A program made the translations under genes and the position numbers. This document shows positions 1 to 10,215 of a stretch of DNA of 37,640 nt, one piece after another. Location of the stretch: assembly GCA_964022115.1 (NCBI GenBank), contig CAXIBC010000020.1:1-37640 (forward strand), given 5' to 3'. The notes under the pieces were generated by a model. That model was not told the DNA's origin and made no database searches. It was given only the letters and a program-made list of their open reading frames with translations. Origin of the DNA: Oleispira sp964022115. Its GTDB lineage: Bacteria > Pseudomonadota > Gammaproteobacteria > Pseudomonadales > Oceanobacteraceae. Position 1 is the first letter of the stretch; the number at the start of each line of letters is the position of its first letter.

Positions 1-48
1 GTATAAACCTAAATAATAAATACAAAAAATATATAGATAGGTAAATCA

Positions 49-648
49 ATGAGTGCAATTAACAAACTAGGTACAGCCTTAGCGATTAGTACGCTAACTC
101 TTGCTATGTTTGGCTGTAAAGGCCAAAACAATAGCACCTACGGGCCTCAGCAAGTTACTCCTGCAGCCACTAGCAGTACAGGCCAAAACCTAATCACACT
201 GACTCCTATTGATACTTTATCTATCACAGATTATTCGTTAGAGCTTTGCATTAAAAATACAGGCCGTAAGTATGTTGAAGAAATCAGTGCCCTAGCATGC
301 AATAGTAAAGGCATTCAGTTCCTAGAAGGCATAGAACAACTGACTGAATTAAAGTCATTGCACCTAAACTTCAATGACATTCAAGACATCAGCCCACTGG
401 TTGAGCTAAAGAAGCTTCAAACCTTGTATTTAAGTGGCAACCAGATTCAGAACCTAGAGGCATTAAGCGAATTATCACAGCTATCTGAACTAGGCATCCA
501 AAAGAACTACATTCAAGACCTAAGCCCTCTGCAATCTATGACGTCTCTTAAATCATTGCATACACACAGCAATCAAATAGATGACTTCTCGATTCTTAAC
601 TCATTAGAATTAGACCAGCTGTCTGGTAAAGAGATGCAAGAAAGCTAA
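49..648 (+). CDS. Leucine-rich-repeat lipoprotein
   Basis: The product is 199 residues. Its N-terminus has a short positive segment and a hydrophobic stretch ending in FGC (Cys23), which reads as a lipoprotein signal peptide, although the residues before the Cys are not the most canonical lipobox. From about residue 79 to 195 there are four to five 22-residue leucine-rich repeats of the SDS22/internalin type (pattern L..L..L.L..N.I.D...L). Such repeats normally form a curved protein-binding surface. The start at 49 follows an AGG-containing sequence. The gene stands alone on the plus strand, and a convincing AT-rich terminator follows it. It is likely a membrane-anchored periplasmic or surface binding protein; the ligand cannot be read from the sequence. 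Confidence 0.8.
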   Translation: MSAINKLGTALAISTLTLAMFGCKGQNNSTYGPQQVTPAATSSTGQNLITLTPIDTLSITDYSLELCIKNTGRKYVEEISALACNSKGIQFLEGIEQLTELKSLHLNFNDIQDISPLVELKKLQTLYLSGNQIQNLEALSELSQLSELGIQKNYIQDLSPLQSMTSLKSLHTHSNQIDDFSILNSLELDQLSGKEMQES

Positions 649-699
649 TTAATAACACCGCTCAGGTAGCACTAGACCCTATCGCCTCCCTATCTATTA

Positions 700-748
700 A
701 AACCTTTAATAAAACTCTTTTATAAGACTTATATTAAAGGTTTTTTTA
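700..748 (+). terminator. Intrinsic terminator after the LRR lipoprotein
   Basis: A perfect 11-bp inverted repeat (AAACCTTTAAT / ATTAAAGGTTT) encloses a 22-base loop and runs straight into a T tract. It is AU-rich, so probably moderate in strength. Confidence 0.7.
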
Positions 749-820
749 TACCTACCTTACAGCTAACCAAGCCCCTATTATTAACTCACCCAATAAAGAT
801 CCGCTAGACAAAAGACGGAC

Positions 821-858
821 AAAAAAAAAGACCCTTTCACACTGAAAGAGTCTTTTCG
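821..858 (-). terminator. Intrinsic terminator of the exported-protein cluster
   Basis: Read on the minus strand, AAAAGACTCTTTCA pairs with TGAAAGGGTCTTTT through one G-U wobble and is followed by a run of nine T. It lies about 70 bp beyond the stop of the last gene of the 926-12212 cluster, so it probably ends that transcript. Confidence 0.75.
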
Positions 859-925
859 TTTTTAGCGGCTTTCTATTTAAACTGCATATCCAGCTATTTA
901 AACTGCCTATCCAGCTAGCTCAAAC

Positions 926-2341
926 TCAATAGTAGTTATTATCCTGAGGGAATAATGCACTATTCGGGTGTGCCGAGAAGTAATTATCTGGATGCTTAGG
1001 CATATTAGTATTACCTGAAATACCCGTTACCTGGCTTAACTCATGCAAGTTGGTATAAAGGCCGTCTGCATCCTGAACCAGTAAGTTTTGACCATGCTTA
1101 GGCCCACCTTCATAAGTAACCCCCAAGGCACCTAGGTTAAACCAAAAACCGGCTTTCGCTGTTTCATAATCATACTTTAATTGCTGACCACTACCATCTG
1201 GATGCTCACCCATATCCGACTCATAATTAATATCTTTGCTTTGCATAGAAATCCAGACATTAGGAGAGTCTTTCAAGACAAGGTTTTGCAATGGAAATAA
1301 TTGAGCCTGAGGGGATGACTCGGTAATTTTTTCAGGAGAATCAACCTTGTCACATACAATACCACCAAGAGCTCCAGTCTCTGCACACTGCCCGACTAAT
1401 GTCTTCACTGGGTGGATATAACCAGCAGTTCGCACCCCACCTAAATAGGGAGCAAAGGTAAAGGTACCTGTTCCTTCAAGCCCAATCAATCGCGCCGAAG
1501 CCGTAGCAGTAATGACCGGCTGAATAAAACCACTAACAACATCAATTGCTTGCCCCTGGGTACCAGTAGAGGAACCAAAACCAACCCTCAAGCCTGCAAT
1601 TTTTCTTACACCACCGGAATCATCATGGACAAATTCAACGAATGGCTTTTCGATAACAAAATCTTCCAGCTCTTCACCAATTACATTGCCATCAGCATCT
1701 TTTATTTCTTTAACTCGACCAAAGCTAACATGACGCAGCTTAATATCCGTGCTTTCAGTGCGCTCGAAATCAGAAGGGAAGAAATAAGCACTATCTTTAT
1801 TCGGATCATCTTTAAACATTACGCTTGATACATAATGATCCCCAGTAAGAGCCCCCCAAGTCGAATCCTGCTTTTCACTATCGGTCAATTCAAGGAGTTC
1901 GCCATAAACTACCGCAGAGGCACTAAAAGGGTTATTGCCATGATCATCAGTAATACCACCACAAGTACTTTCTGAACAGTTCCAATTTTTAAAAGCACCT
2001 ATATCATTAGTACAAAAACGCCCTTCAAAAGTACCATCACAAGAATTCCCTGGCTCACGATGAAAGGTACCCAAAGCGAGCTCATCGATATTGACGTTCA
2101 TCTCTACTTTCAGACCTAATGTCATCCTAGTAAAACTAATATCCGTCTGAGTCGTTGATACATTTTCCTCAATTTTAAACAAGGCTTGACCTGTTACCAG
2201 CCCTAGCGCCTCATCACTTAAAGCACTATCACTTAAAGAGGTTAGCTCTGCAGAACTTGAGCAAGATAAAGCAAGCAGACAAATCATTCGAATTACAAAG
2301 CCCGAATGAATTTTTTTCACTAAATAATTATTCATAGTCAT
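926..2341 (-). CDS. Exported protein with N-terminal GQ motif (DUF6160-like), cluster member 7
   Basis: The product is 471 residues. The frame is open further upstream, but the ATG at 2341 is preferred: it follows the stop of the previous gene by one base and gives a normal signal peptide ending near SSSAELTSL. An ATG two codons later is an alternative start. After the signal comes SDSALSDEALGLVTGQAL, a divergent form of the motif shared by the cluster. The rest is a Gly/Asp/Thr-rich, apparently beta-rich secreted protein with several Cys residues (around residues 110-150 and 330-350) that could form disulfides. It is the last gene of the cluster before a terminator. The function is unknown; a surface or pilus-like role is inferred only from the cluster. 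The DUF6160 assignment is from memory. Confidence 0.75.
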   Translation of the reverse strand: MTMNNYLVKKIHSGFVIRMICLLALSCSSSAELTSLSDSALSDEALGLVTGQALFKIEENVSTTQTDISFTRMTLGLKVEMNVNIDELALGTFHREPGNSCDGTFEGRFCTNDIGAFKNWNCSESTCGGITDDHGNNPFSASAVVYGELLELTDSEKQDSTWGALTGDHYVSSVMFKDDPNKDSAYFFPSDFERTESTDIKLRHVSFGRVKEIKDADGNVIGEELEDFVIEKPFVEFVHDDSGGVRKIAGLRVGFGSSTGTQGQAIDVVSGFIQPVITATASARLIGLEGTGTFTFAPYLGGVRTAGYIHPVKTLVGQCAETGALGGIVCDKVDSPEKITESSPQAQLFPLQNLVLKDSPNVWISMQSKDINYESDMGEHPDGSGQQLKYDYETAKAGFWFNLGALGVTYEGGPKHGQNLLVQDADGLYTNLHELSQVTGISGNTNMPKHPDNYFSAHPNSALFPQDNNYY

Positions 2342-2342
2342 A

Positions 2343-2834
2343 TTAATCCACCACAAATAGAGAAACTTGAGTATTCGCAGGCAAACTAAGCTCTCCATTA
2401 AATTCTAAGGCCATTAAAAAAGTACTTGTATTGCCAGAATCAACCGCTTCTGTACTCGAAATGTAAATACCTTTTGTTTTGAGATGTGTCGCTTTAATCT
2501 TTTTTGGTAAGGTCCACTGCAAAGCCGACTTACCAGAGTTTTTCAAATCTGAAACTAAGTCAAAGCCTAGACCTTCAAACTCCAACGTTCCTTCTAGCCC
2601 ATCAACAATTATATAGTCCGTTTCAGCAGCAGACGCATCAGCTTTTCTCTTACCCGAGGTATTGGTAAATATAAAGCTACTCTCATCACCTAAAACAACT
2701 TTAGCGTTAATCGTAATACCACTTTGGCCTGATATTTCATTTAAAACATCATCCCCAACAGGCACTAGCTCAGCATGAGCGGCTGATGTTAATAAGCAGA
2801 TAGAGGCGAATATAGAAAATAGTTTATTCATCAT
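2343..2834 (-). CDS. Small exported protein with GQSGITI motif (DUF6160-like), cluster member 6
   Basis: The product is 163 residues. A clean Sec signal peptide ends near AHA, followed at once by ELVPVGDDVLNEISGQSGITI, the clearest form of the motif shared across the cluster. The remainder is a short beta-rich domain with no motif I recognise. The start has a strong ribosome site (AAGGGG, six bases before the ATG), which overlaps the region around the stop of the upstream gene 10 bp away, suggesting translational coupling. It is by far the shortest of the six paralogues and may be a minimal version of the family. Function unknown. Confidence 0.78.
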   Translation of the reverse strand: MMNKLFSIFASICLLTSAAHAELVPVGDDVLNEISGQSGITINAKVVLGDESSFIFTNTSGKRKADASAAETDYIIVDGLEGTLEFEGLGFDLVSDLKNSGKSALQWTLPKKIKATHLKTKGIYISSTEAVDSGNTSTFLMALEFNGELSLPANTQVSLFVVD

Positions 2835-2844
2835 AAAATACCCC

Positions 2845-3978
2845 TTAGATATCCATCGTAGTTATACGAAGGTGTTGAACCTGCATACCACGAATTTCAA
2901 TGGTATTACCCACATCAGGTTGAAAAGCGTAATGATAGTTCTCTGGAGTACCATCATCAGCCATACCATCTCGTAAACCTGTTCTTAAAGCAGGATTGTA
3001 TTGCTCCCCAAAATAAATACCCTTCACATAGATATTACTTTTAGGGGCTACTCCGACAGACGCAGGTAAAGGCAATATTTCTACTTGCAACTGATTATTT
3101 CCAGCTTCATCTGTAACGGTACCAAGCACCATAGGCTGGTCATGAGTACCTAGAGTCGTATAGATATCAATACCTGTAAAAGTAAGACGACTTTCAATAG
3201 GTGTCGTCACATAATCCCCGCTAGAAATAGCATTTGATTTACTCGTAGAGGTTGGCAAAGAAGTAGATACGGTTAATTTATCGATATACAAGCCAGTAGC
3301 ACCCGCTACTGAAATACCATGACCTGCCGTGGCGAAAACATCTGAGTATGTGCCATAAAAGCGGAAACCTTCAACATCGATAATGGCACGAAAATTTTGC
3401 GCTGAGCCATTAATTACATCATCAAAACGTAAGTGGGCATTAAACTTATCAGAAATAGCATCTAAATCGGATTCAAAACGAGCGACTTCAGCCTGATAGC
3501 TTGCAAGATTATTCAACTGTCTTTTAGTTGATCGATCGACTTGCTGCAAACCAGCACCTGGAAACTCTGAGCGCATCACAGTAGTAGCAGTAACCGTTGA
3601 ATCAGAAGCATCACTGGCATCACCAGTAAAAACATCCACAGCTCTTAAATCACCAAGAAAAACCGGATTATCAACCGTACCGAAATTACCACCAGAATCT
3701 GCTGAGCCTGAAGCGGTACCGGTTTTGTGCACTCTTAATTCACTAAAAATCAATTGGTTTAGGCCAAGGGTTTCATCTAAGTCTAGAATGATTTCGAAGC
3801 CACCTGGCTGCCCTTTATCTTCACTATGAATAGAAAGATTATCGACAACTACTCCCATACCGGCACCGACTGTCGATGACAACTCACTATCATCCATAGC
3901 TTCAAGGGCATGACTCTGTGTACTTAAAGCACAAAGAAGCAAAGGGAAGTTGAGGTAATGTAAACCGAGTTTCTTCAT
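2845..3978 (-). CDS. Exported protein with N-terminal DD..LS motif, cluster member 5
   Basis: The product is 377 residues. The signal peptide ends near SHA and is followed by LEAMDDSELSSTVGAGMGV, a variant of the cluster motif in which GQxGI has become GAGMGV. The rest is rich in Gly, Ser, Thr and Asp and looks like a secreted beta-structured protein. The start at 3978 has AAGAG about eight bases upstream. A 187-bp gap separates it from the giant adhesin gene before it, so it may be transcribed from its own promoter as well as by read-through. No enzyme motif is visible. Its role is inferred only from the company it keeps. Confidence 0.75.
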   Translation of the reverse strand: MKKLGLHYLNFPLLLCALSTQSHALEAMDDSELSSTVGAGMGVVVDNLSIHSEDKGQPGGFEIILDLDETLGLNQLIFSELRVHKTGTASGSADSGGNFGTVDNPVFLGDLRAVDVFTGDASDASDSTVTATTVMRSEFPGAGLQQVDRSTKRQLNNLASYQAEVARFESDLDAISDKFNAHLRFDDVINGSAQNFRAIIDVEGFRFYGTYSDVFATAGHGISVAGATGLYIDKLTVSTSLPTSTSKSNAISSGDYVTTPIESRLTFTGIDIYTTLGTHDQPMVLGTVTDEAGNNQLQVEILPLPASVGVAPKSNIYVKGIYFGEQYNPALRTGLRDGMADDGTPENYHYAFQPDVGNTIEIRGMQVQHLRITTMDI

Positions 3979-4116
3979 AGAATCACTCTTACTCTGATAA
4001 TCTTATTATTTTTATATTTCTTAGTTTTTTGATGACTAAGATTCATTAATTAGAACTAATTTCAAGCTTAACAAGCTATTAGGTTATAAATCTTTATATC
4101 AGCTTTAACATACTAT

Positions 4117-4146
4117 AAAGATGCTGCACTCATGTACAACATCTTT
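4117..4146 (-). other. Weak hairpin in the gap after the adhesin gene
   Basis: Within the 187-bp gap 3979-4165 there is a 10-bp stem (AAAGATGTTG / CAGCATCTTT on the minus strand, one G-U pair) with a 10-base loop. No T tract follows, so it is not a classical terminator. It could attenuate transcription or protect the mRNA end between the adhesin gene and the next cluster genes. Confidence 0.3.
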
Positions 4147-4165
4147 ACCCTGTCTTTGCGTAAAC

Positions 4166-7100
4166 CTATAGCTCGTACCAACTCCAATCTGGTGAAGCGC
4201 CGACACAAACTGCAAACTTTTCAGGATCGTTCGCTATTACCTTTGAACCCACATATTCACAAATAACTTCTGATGGCACAGTTAAGTTCTTCACTCGCTC
4301 GCCAGAGAATGTCCATTTCTGCTTGTCTAAGTTGCTTGCACTGCAGTGGGTTCCTAAAAGATATTGATTGGTTCCATCATACTGTAAACATGTTGGCTTA
4401 TCCGCATCAATTGTTCGGAAAACCAACTGCTTGGTAGTCGGATTATAGGCTAATTTATTTTTATCATCAGCCCCAAGTGTACAACTACGAACCCTAATAT
4501 CACTGCCCATAGCACCCTCTATGGCCAAGCAGTTGTCACCACCTTCATTAGCATTCTCAACCGCCCTCCAATACTGATCAACTTGTACGCTATGATCTAG
4601 ATCTGGGTAATCTGCCGAAGTATATGTAACACCTGTTTCTGTATCTGTAATAGAGACACTGAAATTTAGGTCAGTCGATCTATTCACGAATGGCAATGTA
4701 ATCTTCTCTGTGACAAGAGGGTTAGAAGATGCCGCAACTGAGGGTGCAGAGCTAAAGTTTGCTGGCACATCCGCCCCAGAAGGCAAACTTGGTATTGCTC
4801 CTACATAGCTCCAATTAGCAGTTAGATTATTTAAGCAGTTGTGGGTGACATCAGCCTTTAATCTCATTTGGGTATGCTTTGGATTTCTTGAAGTAGCGGA
4901 TATATCACTCGTAACAAAAAGGCTGGTAAGGCTATTCCAGCTCGCTTTAACCATGTTATCTATACCATCATAGTCATAAACAATACCCGATACACTAATA
5001 GGTGCTGTAGCATTAGTAATATCTAGATTACCTGATGCATTACTGACATCAATATGAGTCGTAGGTAACTGATTAGAGATTGAGGCATGATCGTTCAACA
5101 AACCTAACTCTACTGAGAAACTAGGATCAGGCGCACAGTTATCAATAATAGGAACCGCTACAGTTTGCTCTGTTTGCCCAGGTGCAAACGAAACGACCCG
5201 AGAAAAAGAACTATAGTGCGTCCCTTCTACTGCGGTTCCATTAGCAAAGTTCAAATAGACCTGGAAAGATTCATTACTATTATTCACTAAACTTGTGAAA
5301 TCAGTTTGAGTGGCCTGTACTACTAAGTCTACAGTGCCATCCGTTTCAGGAATACTATACGAGTTAACCTTAAACTTAACTTTAACCGGTGTTGTAACGT
5401 CAGTGATCGCTACACTAGCACTATCATTATCTGTAGCTTCGGCAGCATCTGGCATAACAGAGCTACAACTTGCTTCATAAACCCAAGACAACTCAATCGT
5501 CTCATTCGGATCATATAGTTCATCATTATTTAGAATCGATATCTGAATTTTCTTATTACTCTTATCCTTGTCAGCCCAAAAGATATCAGCTTGACCGGAT
5601 GCAGAAGGGTTTAAATAGTCGATTGTATAGTCATCAACGGCAGTTGCTGTACTGCCTGCAAAATCTAACGTGACACAAATCTCACCATCGTCACCTTCTA
5701 TGCGTTCTAATTCAACCAATACGACATTACTGGTAGACCCCTGGTCAACTTCGTCCACGGTATAACCTGTCTGTTTAAAACTAATACGCCCTGGTGTGAT
5801 GTCATTAATAATCTGACCATGAGATCGCTTAGTACCTAATATTGCACTAGTTGATGGATCCGTTAACGTTTCACTACCAGCATCCGTGACCTTAATCAGG
5901 GTTACAGAAAAGATCTCATCAAGTTCAAATATACCATCCAGAACGCTATCAAAACTGATCGTTTGGGTTTGTCTTGTTACAGGCGTGCCACTGGCATTAT
6001 TAGGAAAACTTAAGCGCCCTTGCCCCAATACACTTCCATTTGGGGTACCGGCAATAGGAAAACCAGCCTGAGTAATTGTAAAATCATCAGGGCTGATGGC
6101 GGTTAATGTTTCTATTTCATAGATAACATCAAAGGCACCCAAGCTATCACTACCAACTCGCTCTACCGTTACAATACCTGAATTACCTTCATCTACAGCA
6201 ATATTGTCAGTTGCTGTTTCTGGTGCAATACCAATAGCGCCATAAGGATTAGGAGTTTTATCAACAATATTGACATCAATTATTGCATTAGCTGCTAACT
6301 CAGGCTCAGCCGGAAGCTTGACAAGCTGCACCTGGAAGGTCTCAGTACCTTCACGTAGATCATCACCAATCAACTCAACCGTAATATTTTTATCCGCAAC
6401 ATCATGCACAGCCCAAGTAAGCGTACCCTTACCTCTATCAGGGCTTCCTTGTGCTTCTGGGTCATCTTTTAATCTGAAATCAGTATCGAGCACGGCGCTG
6501 TCGGATAACAACTCAAAACCAACAGAAACAATACCATCATCACCCTTGATACGTTTAACAGGAATCAGTAATTCATTTACCGCAGCTTCAACTTCATTTT
6601 CATCACCAGTCTCCTGCGCATTAGTAAATTCAAATACACCTTTTTCCTGATCTGGAAAAATACTAACTAGTTCACTGGCTGTTAGAGCACGGTCATAAAT
6701 GCGAATATCATCAAAGCCACCTATAATCCCTTCCGAAGCACCTGGCACATTACCAAATACCCAATCGCCTGAAGCATAACCAAGACTTGCTCCTAGCAGA
6801 GTTTTTTCTGTATCTGGAATAACATTTAAAGGATTAGGGTCAGGGTACGCAACATTCAATTCTGCTTTATCGATGTATAGCTGGGTATCCGAACCATTTT
6901 TAACATAAGCAACTGTCATCCACTGATCTAAACGTACTTCTTCAAGACTTAATTCTGCCTCAATTGAATCATCCGTTGAATTATTAAACTGTATTTTATA
7001 AGTGCTCTTATTAAAAAATAGCGCAGGCTGCCTGGTACCCGCTTCGCCTTTTTGTACAAAACCAGCCCAATTAGAAACAGGAAGAGAATCTAATTTAAAA

Positions 7101-9367
7101 CGATATATTAATGTATATTGATCACGAGCTTGATCTATTTGCAGTCCAGTTGCTGATCCATCAATAGAGAAAGAATCCGCACCATCCATCTTAGCGAAAT
7201 AATCAGATGAATCACCTTCACGAGCCACTATCTCTACTTGAGAAGTATTCAAACTTAGGTTATGACCATTACCACTAACATCCAACGCTGGGTTGGTATA
7301 CTGATTAAAATTATATGCAGCTAATAATGGCGAGGTAATTTTAAGTGTAATCACAATGGTCGTCGTTGCCGGCGAGTCCACGTCAGCATCAGTAATCTGA
7401 AGCTGAAGATCGATGTAATAATCATCATTGATGAGATCAACCGCTGATAGAGTGACATCTGATGTATTAGCATTAGTTAAAGTCGGTGCCACAACAGTAT
7501 CTGTGCCGGTACCATCTTGACCGACTCTTTGATCAATAATAGACCAAAGGTATGTGACGCCTGAACTGTTACCAATTTCAGGATCAATCGCCGTAACCGA
7601 TAAATTAATCTCAGTTTTTTCTGGGAACTCACGCTCAGGAGTTAACGATGTAATAACGGGAGATAAATTCACAACAGGTCCGTTGGCCACCCAATTACCT
7701 TCAGATCTTGCATCATTTATATTTAACCAAGCCTGAGTAAGACCGGATAACTTTAACGCCAAAGATAAACGCGAATTTTGATCAGCATCATAAGGGGATG
7801 CAAACTGATAATCCTTACCAAAAGCAGCTTCACATGCGGTAAAACCATCTTTCCATAAATCTGATATTAACGAAGCACCACCTGTTAACGCTTCAGTAGC
7901 TATTTTCCATTCATAACCGTTTGTACAAGCAAAACCTTGCTGCAAAGGTGCACCACCGGCATAACACTGCCCAGCTAACCAGTTTCTTTTATTATCACTT
8001 TCTAGACTAAAATAGCCGCAATCTTGCGTATCACCATCTACAACACCCGCTAAAGAGACAAAATCTAAAAACGGACTTTCTGCCTTCCAGAATCCCTCAT
8101 TGGCTTGGTCGCTGTAGTTAATCCATACAAATTTATTATCTGGTAGTGAGTCAACTAATACCGCAAGCGCATCATTTGAAACTGCTGAATTTGGGGGCCT
8201 ATATTCGGCATTATCCGCCAATTGCTTACAGTAACCAAAACCTAAGGCTGACTCAGCCTTTACATCTGTTAGCTGCCATTGAGCAATACCGGAGGAGTTA
8301 TCACCTAGGTAACAAGCATGGTAAGCAACATAACCATTACAGGATTCTGCAATCCATTTACCCGTAGAATCAATCAAAGCACAATCTGCATTGCCACGGC
8401 TCTTAGGCTGGCCAGCCCCCCACCAAGCTTGACGGGTTTGGTTTGAAATGAAGAATTCTTCAAATGCCAAATCCGAACGATTTAACCAGACCTTATTATA
8501 ATCTGAAGCCACCCCTGAACCACCTGATGGTAATGGAGCCGTTTTGATAGCATCATTCTCTGCGTTATCACGAGGAACTGCATAAAGCGCCTGAAGGCCT
8601 TGCTGCTCGTCACACACAGCAAAACCAGAACGCCACTCACCTTGCTCTTTTGTAATGAACCATGAACCTGAATCATAACAAGCAAATGAATGCTTTTCCG
8701 AACATGAGGCATCCTGCCAAAAGCCCGTATCACGATTGATGAGTGTGCAATCGGCAACACCCAACTCGCCTGCGGAATTACCTAAGCTTGAGCCTAATAA
8801 ATTGGCATACTCAGTACGATTTCCTAACCAGTAGTTTTCAGTGAGTGCATAATTCTCAGTATTCGAATAAAAATAAAGCCAAGTTCTTTTTTTAGAGGCT
8901 GTAATGGCTCCAATCACTTTACCTAATTGAGCATTTTCATCATTATTTACAGGCACACTAAAGAAATAGGAAGGGCCAAAATTACTTTTACATAACTTAT
9001 CGGCCTTAATTGGATCCCACGCATCTACCGACTTAACTTTAGCTCCAGCGTCACCATCTTGTGGCTCACCTGGATTAACAACAGTGCCTAATGCCTGCGC
9101 AATTCGCCATTCACCGCCGTTATAACAGGCGTAATGAGCGCCTACATAGTCGCAATCATCTACAACCCAAGCGCCAGTAGCAGCATCACTTTCTCGATAA
9201 ACACAGCCTTGCTCTGACTCATTAATACCGACTGTGTTTGAATCATCACGAGTTGGATCGTAGGTTAATCCAGGATTATAGGAAAAAGATAGGCTAGTAA
9301 AAAATAAAGTAACTACGCCCAAAATAAAAGATAATAACAATTGCTTCTTAGCCAATAACTTTTGCAT
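4166..9367 (-). CDS. Giant secreted multidomain adhesin (C-type-lectin-like, LamG, Calx-beta, ricin-type)
   Basis: The product is 1733 residues with a signal peptide to about residue 29. Four modules resembling the C-terminal half of C-type lectin domains (C....G.W....C.......C) lie at about 55-81, 207-230, 329-352 and 450-481, each followed by an aromatic-rich linker. A cadherin/PKD-like segment follows (about 565-680), then a LamG/concanavalin-like domain (about 682-905, containing VSGNGH and a GGFDDIRIYDRALTASEL ending). Four Calx-beta-like repeats cover about 910-1450, with acidic, probably calcium-binding loops. A ricin-type beta-trefoil region is at about 1605-1690 (NCLAIEGAMGSDIRVRSCTL, then CLQYD). 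This reads as a carbohydrate-binding, calcium-stabilised surface protein. I see no LPXTG-like or autotransporter anchor, so retention or export may depend on the neighbouring genes. The start follows the previous gene by three bases. Confidence 0.85.
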   Translation of the reverse strand: MQKLLAKKQLLLSFILGVVTLFFTSLSFSYNPGLTYDPTRDDSNTVGINESEQGCVYRESDAATGAWVVDDCDYVGAHYACYNGGEWRIAQALGTVVNPGEPQDGDAGAKVKSVDAWDPIKADKLCKSNFGPSYFFSVPVNNDENAQLGKVIGAITASKKRTWLYFYSNTENYALTENYWLGNRTEYANLLGSSLGNSAGELGVADCTLINRDTGFWQDASCSEKHSFACYDSGSWFITKEQGEWRSGFAVCDEQQGLQALYAVPRDNAENDAIKTAPLPSGGSGVASDYNKVWLNRSDLAFEEFFISNQTRQAWWGAGQPKSRGNADCALIDSTGKWIAESCNGYVAYHACYLGDNSSGIAQWQLTDVKAESALGFGYCKQLADNAEYRPPNSAVSNDALAVLVDSLPDNKFVWINYSDQANEGFWKAESPFLDFVSLAGVVDGDTQDCGYFSLESDNKRNWLAGQCYAGGAPLQQGFACTNGYEWKIATEALTGGASLISDLWKDGFTACEAAFGKDYQFASPYDADQNSRLSLALKLSGLTQAWLNINDARSEGNWVANGPVVNLSPVITSLTPEREFPEKTEINLSVTAIDPEIGNSSGVTYLWSIIDQRVGQDGTGTDTVVAPTLTNANTSDVTLSAVDLINDDYYIDLQLQITDADVDSPATTTIVITLKITSPLLAAYNFNQYTNPALDVSGNGHNLSLNTSQVEIVAREGDSSDYFAKMDGADSFSIDGSATGLQIDQARDQYTLIYRFKLDSLPVSNWAGFVQKGEAGTRQPALFFNKSTYKIQFNNSTDDSIEAELSLEEVRLDQWMTVAYVKNGSDTQLYIDKAELNVAYPDPNPLNVIPDTEKTLLGASLGYASGDWVFGNVPGASEGIIGGFDDIRIYDRALTASELVSIFPDQEKGVFEFTNAQETGDENEVEAAVNELLIPVKRIKGDDGIVSVGFELLSDSAVLDTDFRLKDDPEAQGSPDRGKGTLTWAVHDVADKNITVELIGDDLREGTETFQVQLVKLPAEPELAANAIIDVNIVDKTPNPYGAIGIAPETATDNIAVDEGNSGIVTVERVGSDSLGAFDVIYEIETLTAISPDDFTITQAGFPIAGTPNGSVLGQGRLSFPNNASGTPVTRQTQTISFDSVLDGIFELDEIFSVTLIKVTDAGSETLTDPSTSAILGTKRSHGQIINDITPGRISFKQTGYTVDEVDQGSTSNVVLVELERIEGDDGEICVTLDFAGSTATAVDDYTIDYLNPSASGQADIFWADKDKSNKKIQISILNNDELYDPNETIELSWVYEASCSSVMPDAAEATDNDSASVAITDVTTPVKVKFKVNSYSIPETDGTVDLVVQATQTDFTSLVNNSNESFQVYLNFANGTAVEGTHYSSFSRVVSFAPGQTEQTVAVPIIDNCAPDPSFSVELGLLNDHASISNQLPTTHIDVSNASGNLDITNATAPISVSGIVYDYDGIDNMVKASWNSLTSLFVTSDISATSRNPKHTQMRLKADVTHNCLNNLTANWSYVGAIPSLPSGADVPANFSSAPSVAASSNPLVTEKITLPFVNRSTDLNFSVSITDTETGVTYTSADYPDLDHSVQVDQYWRAVENANEGGDNCLAIEGAMGSDIRVRSCTLGADDKNKLAYNPTTKQLVFRTIDADKPTCLQYDGTNQYLLGTHCSASNLDKQKWTFSGERVKNLTVPSEVICEYVGSKVIANDPEKFAVCVGASPDWSWYEL

Positions 9368-9370
9368 GAT

Positions 9371-10213
9371 TTAATGACCTTTAATATTTATATAACTTAC
9401 AGGATCAACACTAATACTTTCAAATCCAGCGCTACCAATAATGGATCCATTAATACTAATATCTTTAAGCGTAACAGCCCCCTGAATACCCCCTAAAGAG
9501 ACTGCGACATAAGCGTCAGCCCCCACGCCTTCACCTTTAACTTTAATATCGTTTAGCACAAAATCTTCAAATTCTACTCGGGTAGAAATATAGTTTTTAC
9601 CCTCAGTATCGTTCAAGGTTACATCGCCATCATTAGAGGTATCGTAAATAAACTCACCATCATCCATATAGGTAAAATGGAAAAAAGACCCTGTTGGCAT
9701 ATTCGCATTAAATGCAATGCCACCATCATTGGTAAATTTAAAGGTAATACCTGAGTTTTCAGCCAGGGTAAAATCATTAATCGCTAAAGAGCCTAAGCGG
9801 CTATATTGGTTGTGTAACTGTGCCGTGGTTGAAGGCGTCGCAGATAACGGGTCTACAGCTGACAAACTGCTGTCGTAGTTGAACTGTAAAGCACCTATAT
9901 TCATATCCATAACCGCAAAACTGTTAAGCTTCATTACAAGCTCCCCAGCCGCAGTTACATCAATATCAAAAGAAAAAGCGCTGTCCTTAATTTCTATGTC
10001 GCGCAAAGAAAATGATCCACCACCTTCTTTCTCTAAAGCGCCATCCGCTTTATCTTCATAGCGCACCTCTCCAATCGTTATATCAGATTGGGTTTCGATA
10101 TCGATTGTAATACCACTCTGACCAGCAATACCGGAAAGATCATCATCCTGCATCGGCACTAGAGCAAAACAGTTAGTACTAAGTAAAAGCGAAATACAGA
10201 TTAATTTTTTCAT
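9371..10213 (-). CDS. Exported protein with GQSGITI motif (DUF6160-like), cluster member 3
   Basis: The product is 280 residues with a short signal peptide ending near CFA. It is followed by LVPMQDDDLSGIAGQSGITI, nearly identical in design to the 163-residue member at 2343-2834. The rest is a beta-rich domain with repeated hydrophobic, Gly and Asp patterns typical of secreted filament or surface proteins. An AGGGT ribosome site lies about nine bases before the ATG. The gene sits two bases after the stop of member 2 and three bases before the adhesin, so the four genes are almost certainly one transcript. Confidence 0.78.
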   Translation of the reverse strand: MKKLICISLLLSTNCFALVPMQDDDLSGIAGQSGITIDIETQSDITIGEVRYEDKADGALEKEGGGSFSLRDIEIKDSAFSFDIDVTAAGELVMKLNSFAVMDMNIGALQFNYDSSLSAVDPLSATPSTTAQLHNQYSRLGSLAINDFTLAENSGITFKFTNDGGIAFNANMPTGSFFHFTYMDDGEFIYDTSNDGDVTLNDTEGKNYISTRVEFEDFVLNDIKVKGEGVGADAYVAVSLGGIQGAVTLKDISINGSIIGSAGFESISVDPVSYINIKGH

Positions 10214-10215
10214 GA

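Noticed and set aside
6270..6650. 126-codon plus-strand frame inside the adhesin gene
   Set aside because: Ser/Thr-rich shadow of the acidic minus-strand repeats; no ribosome site.
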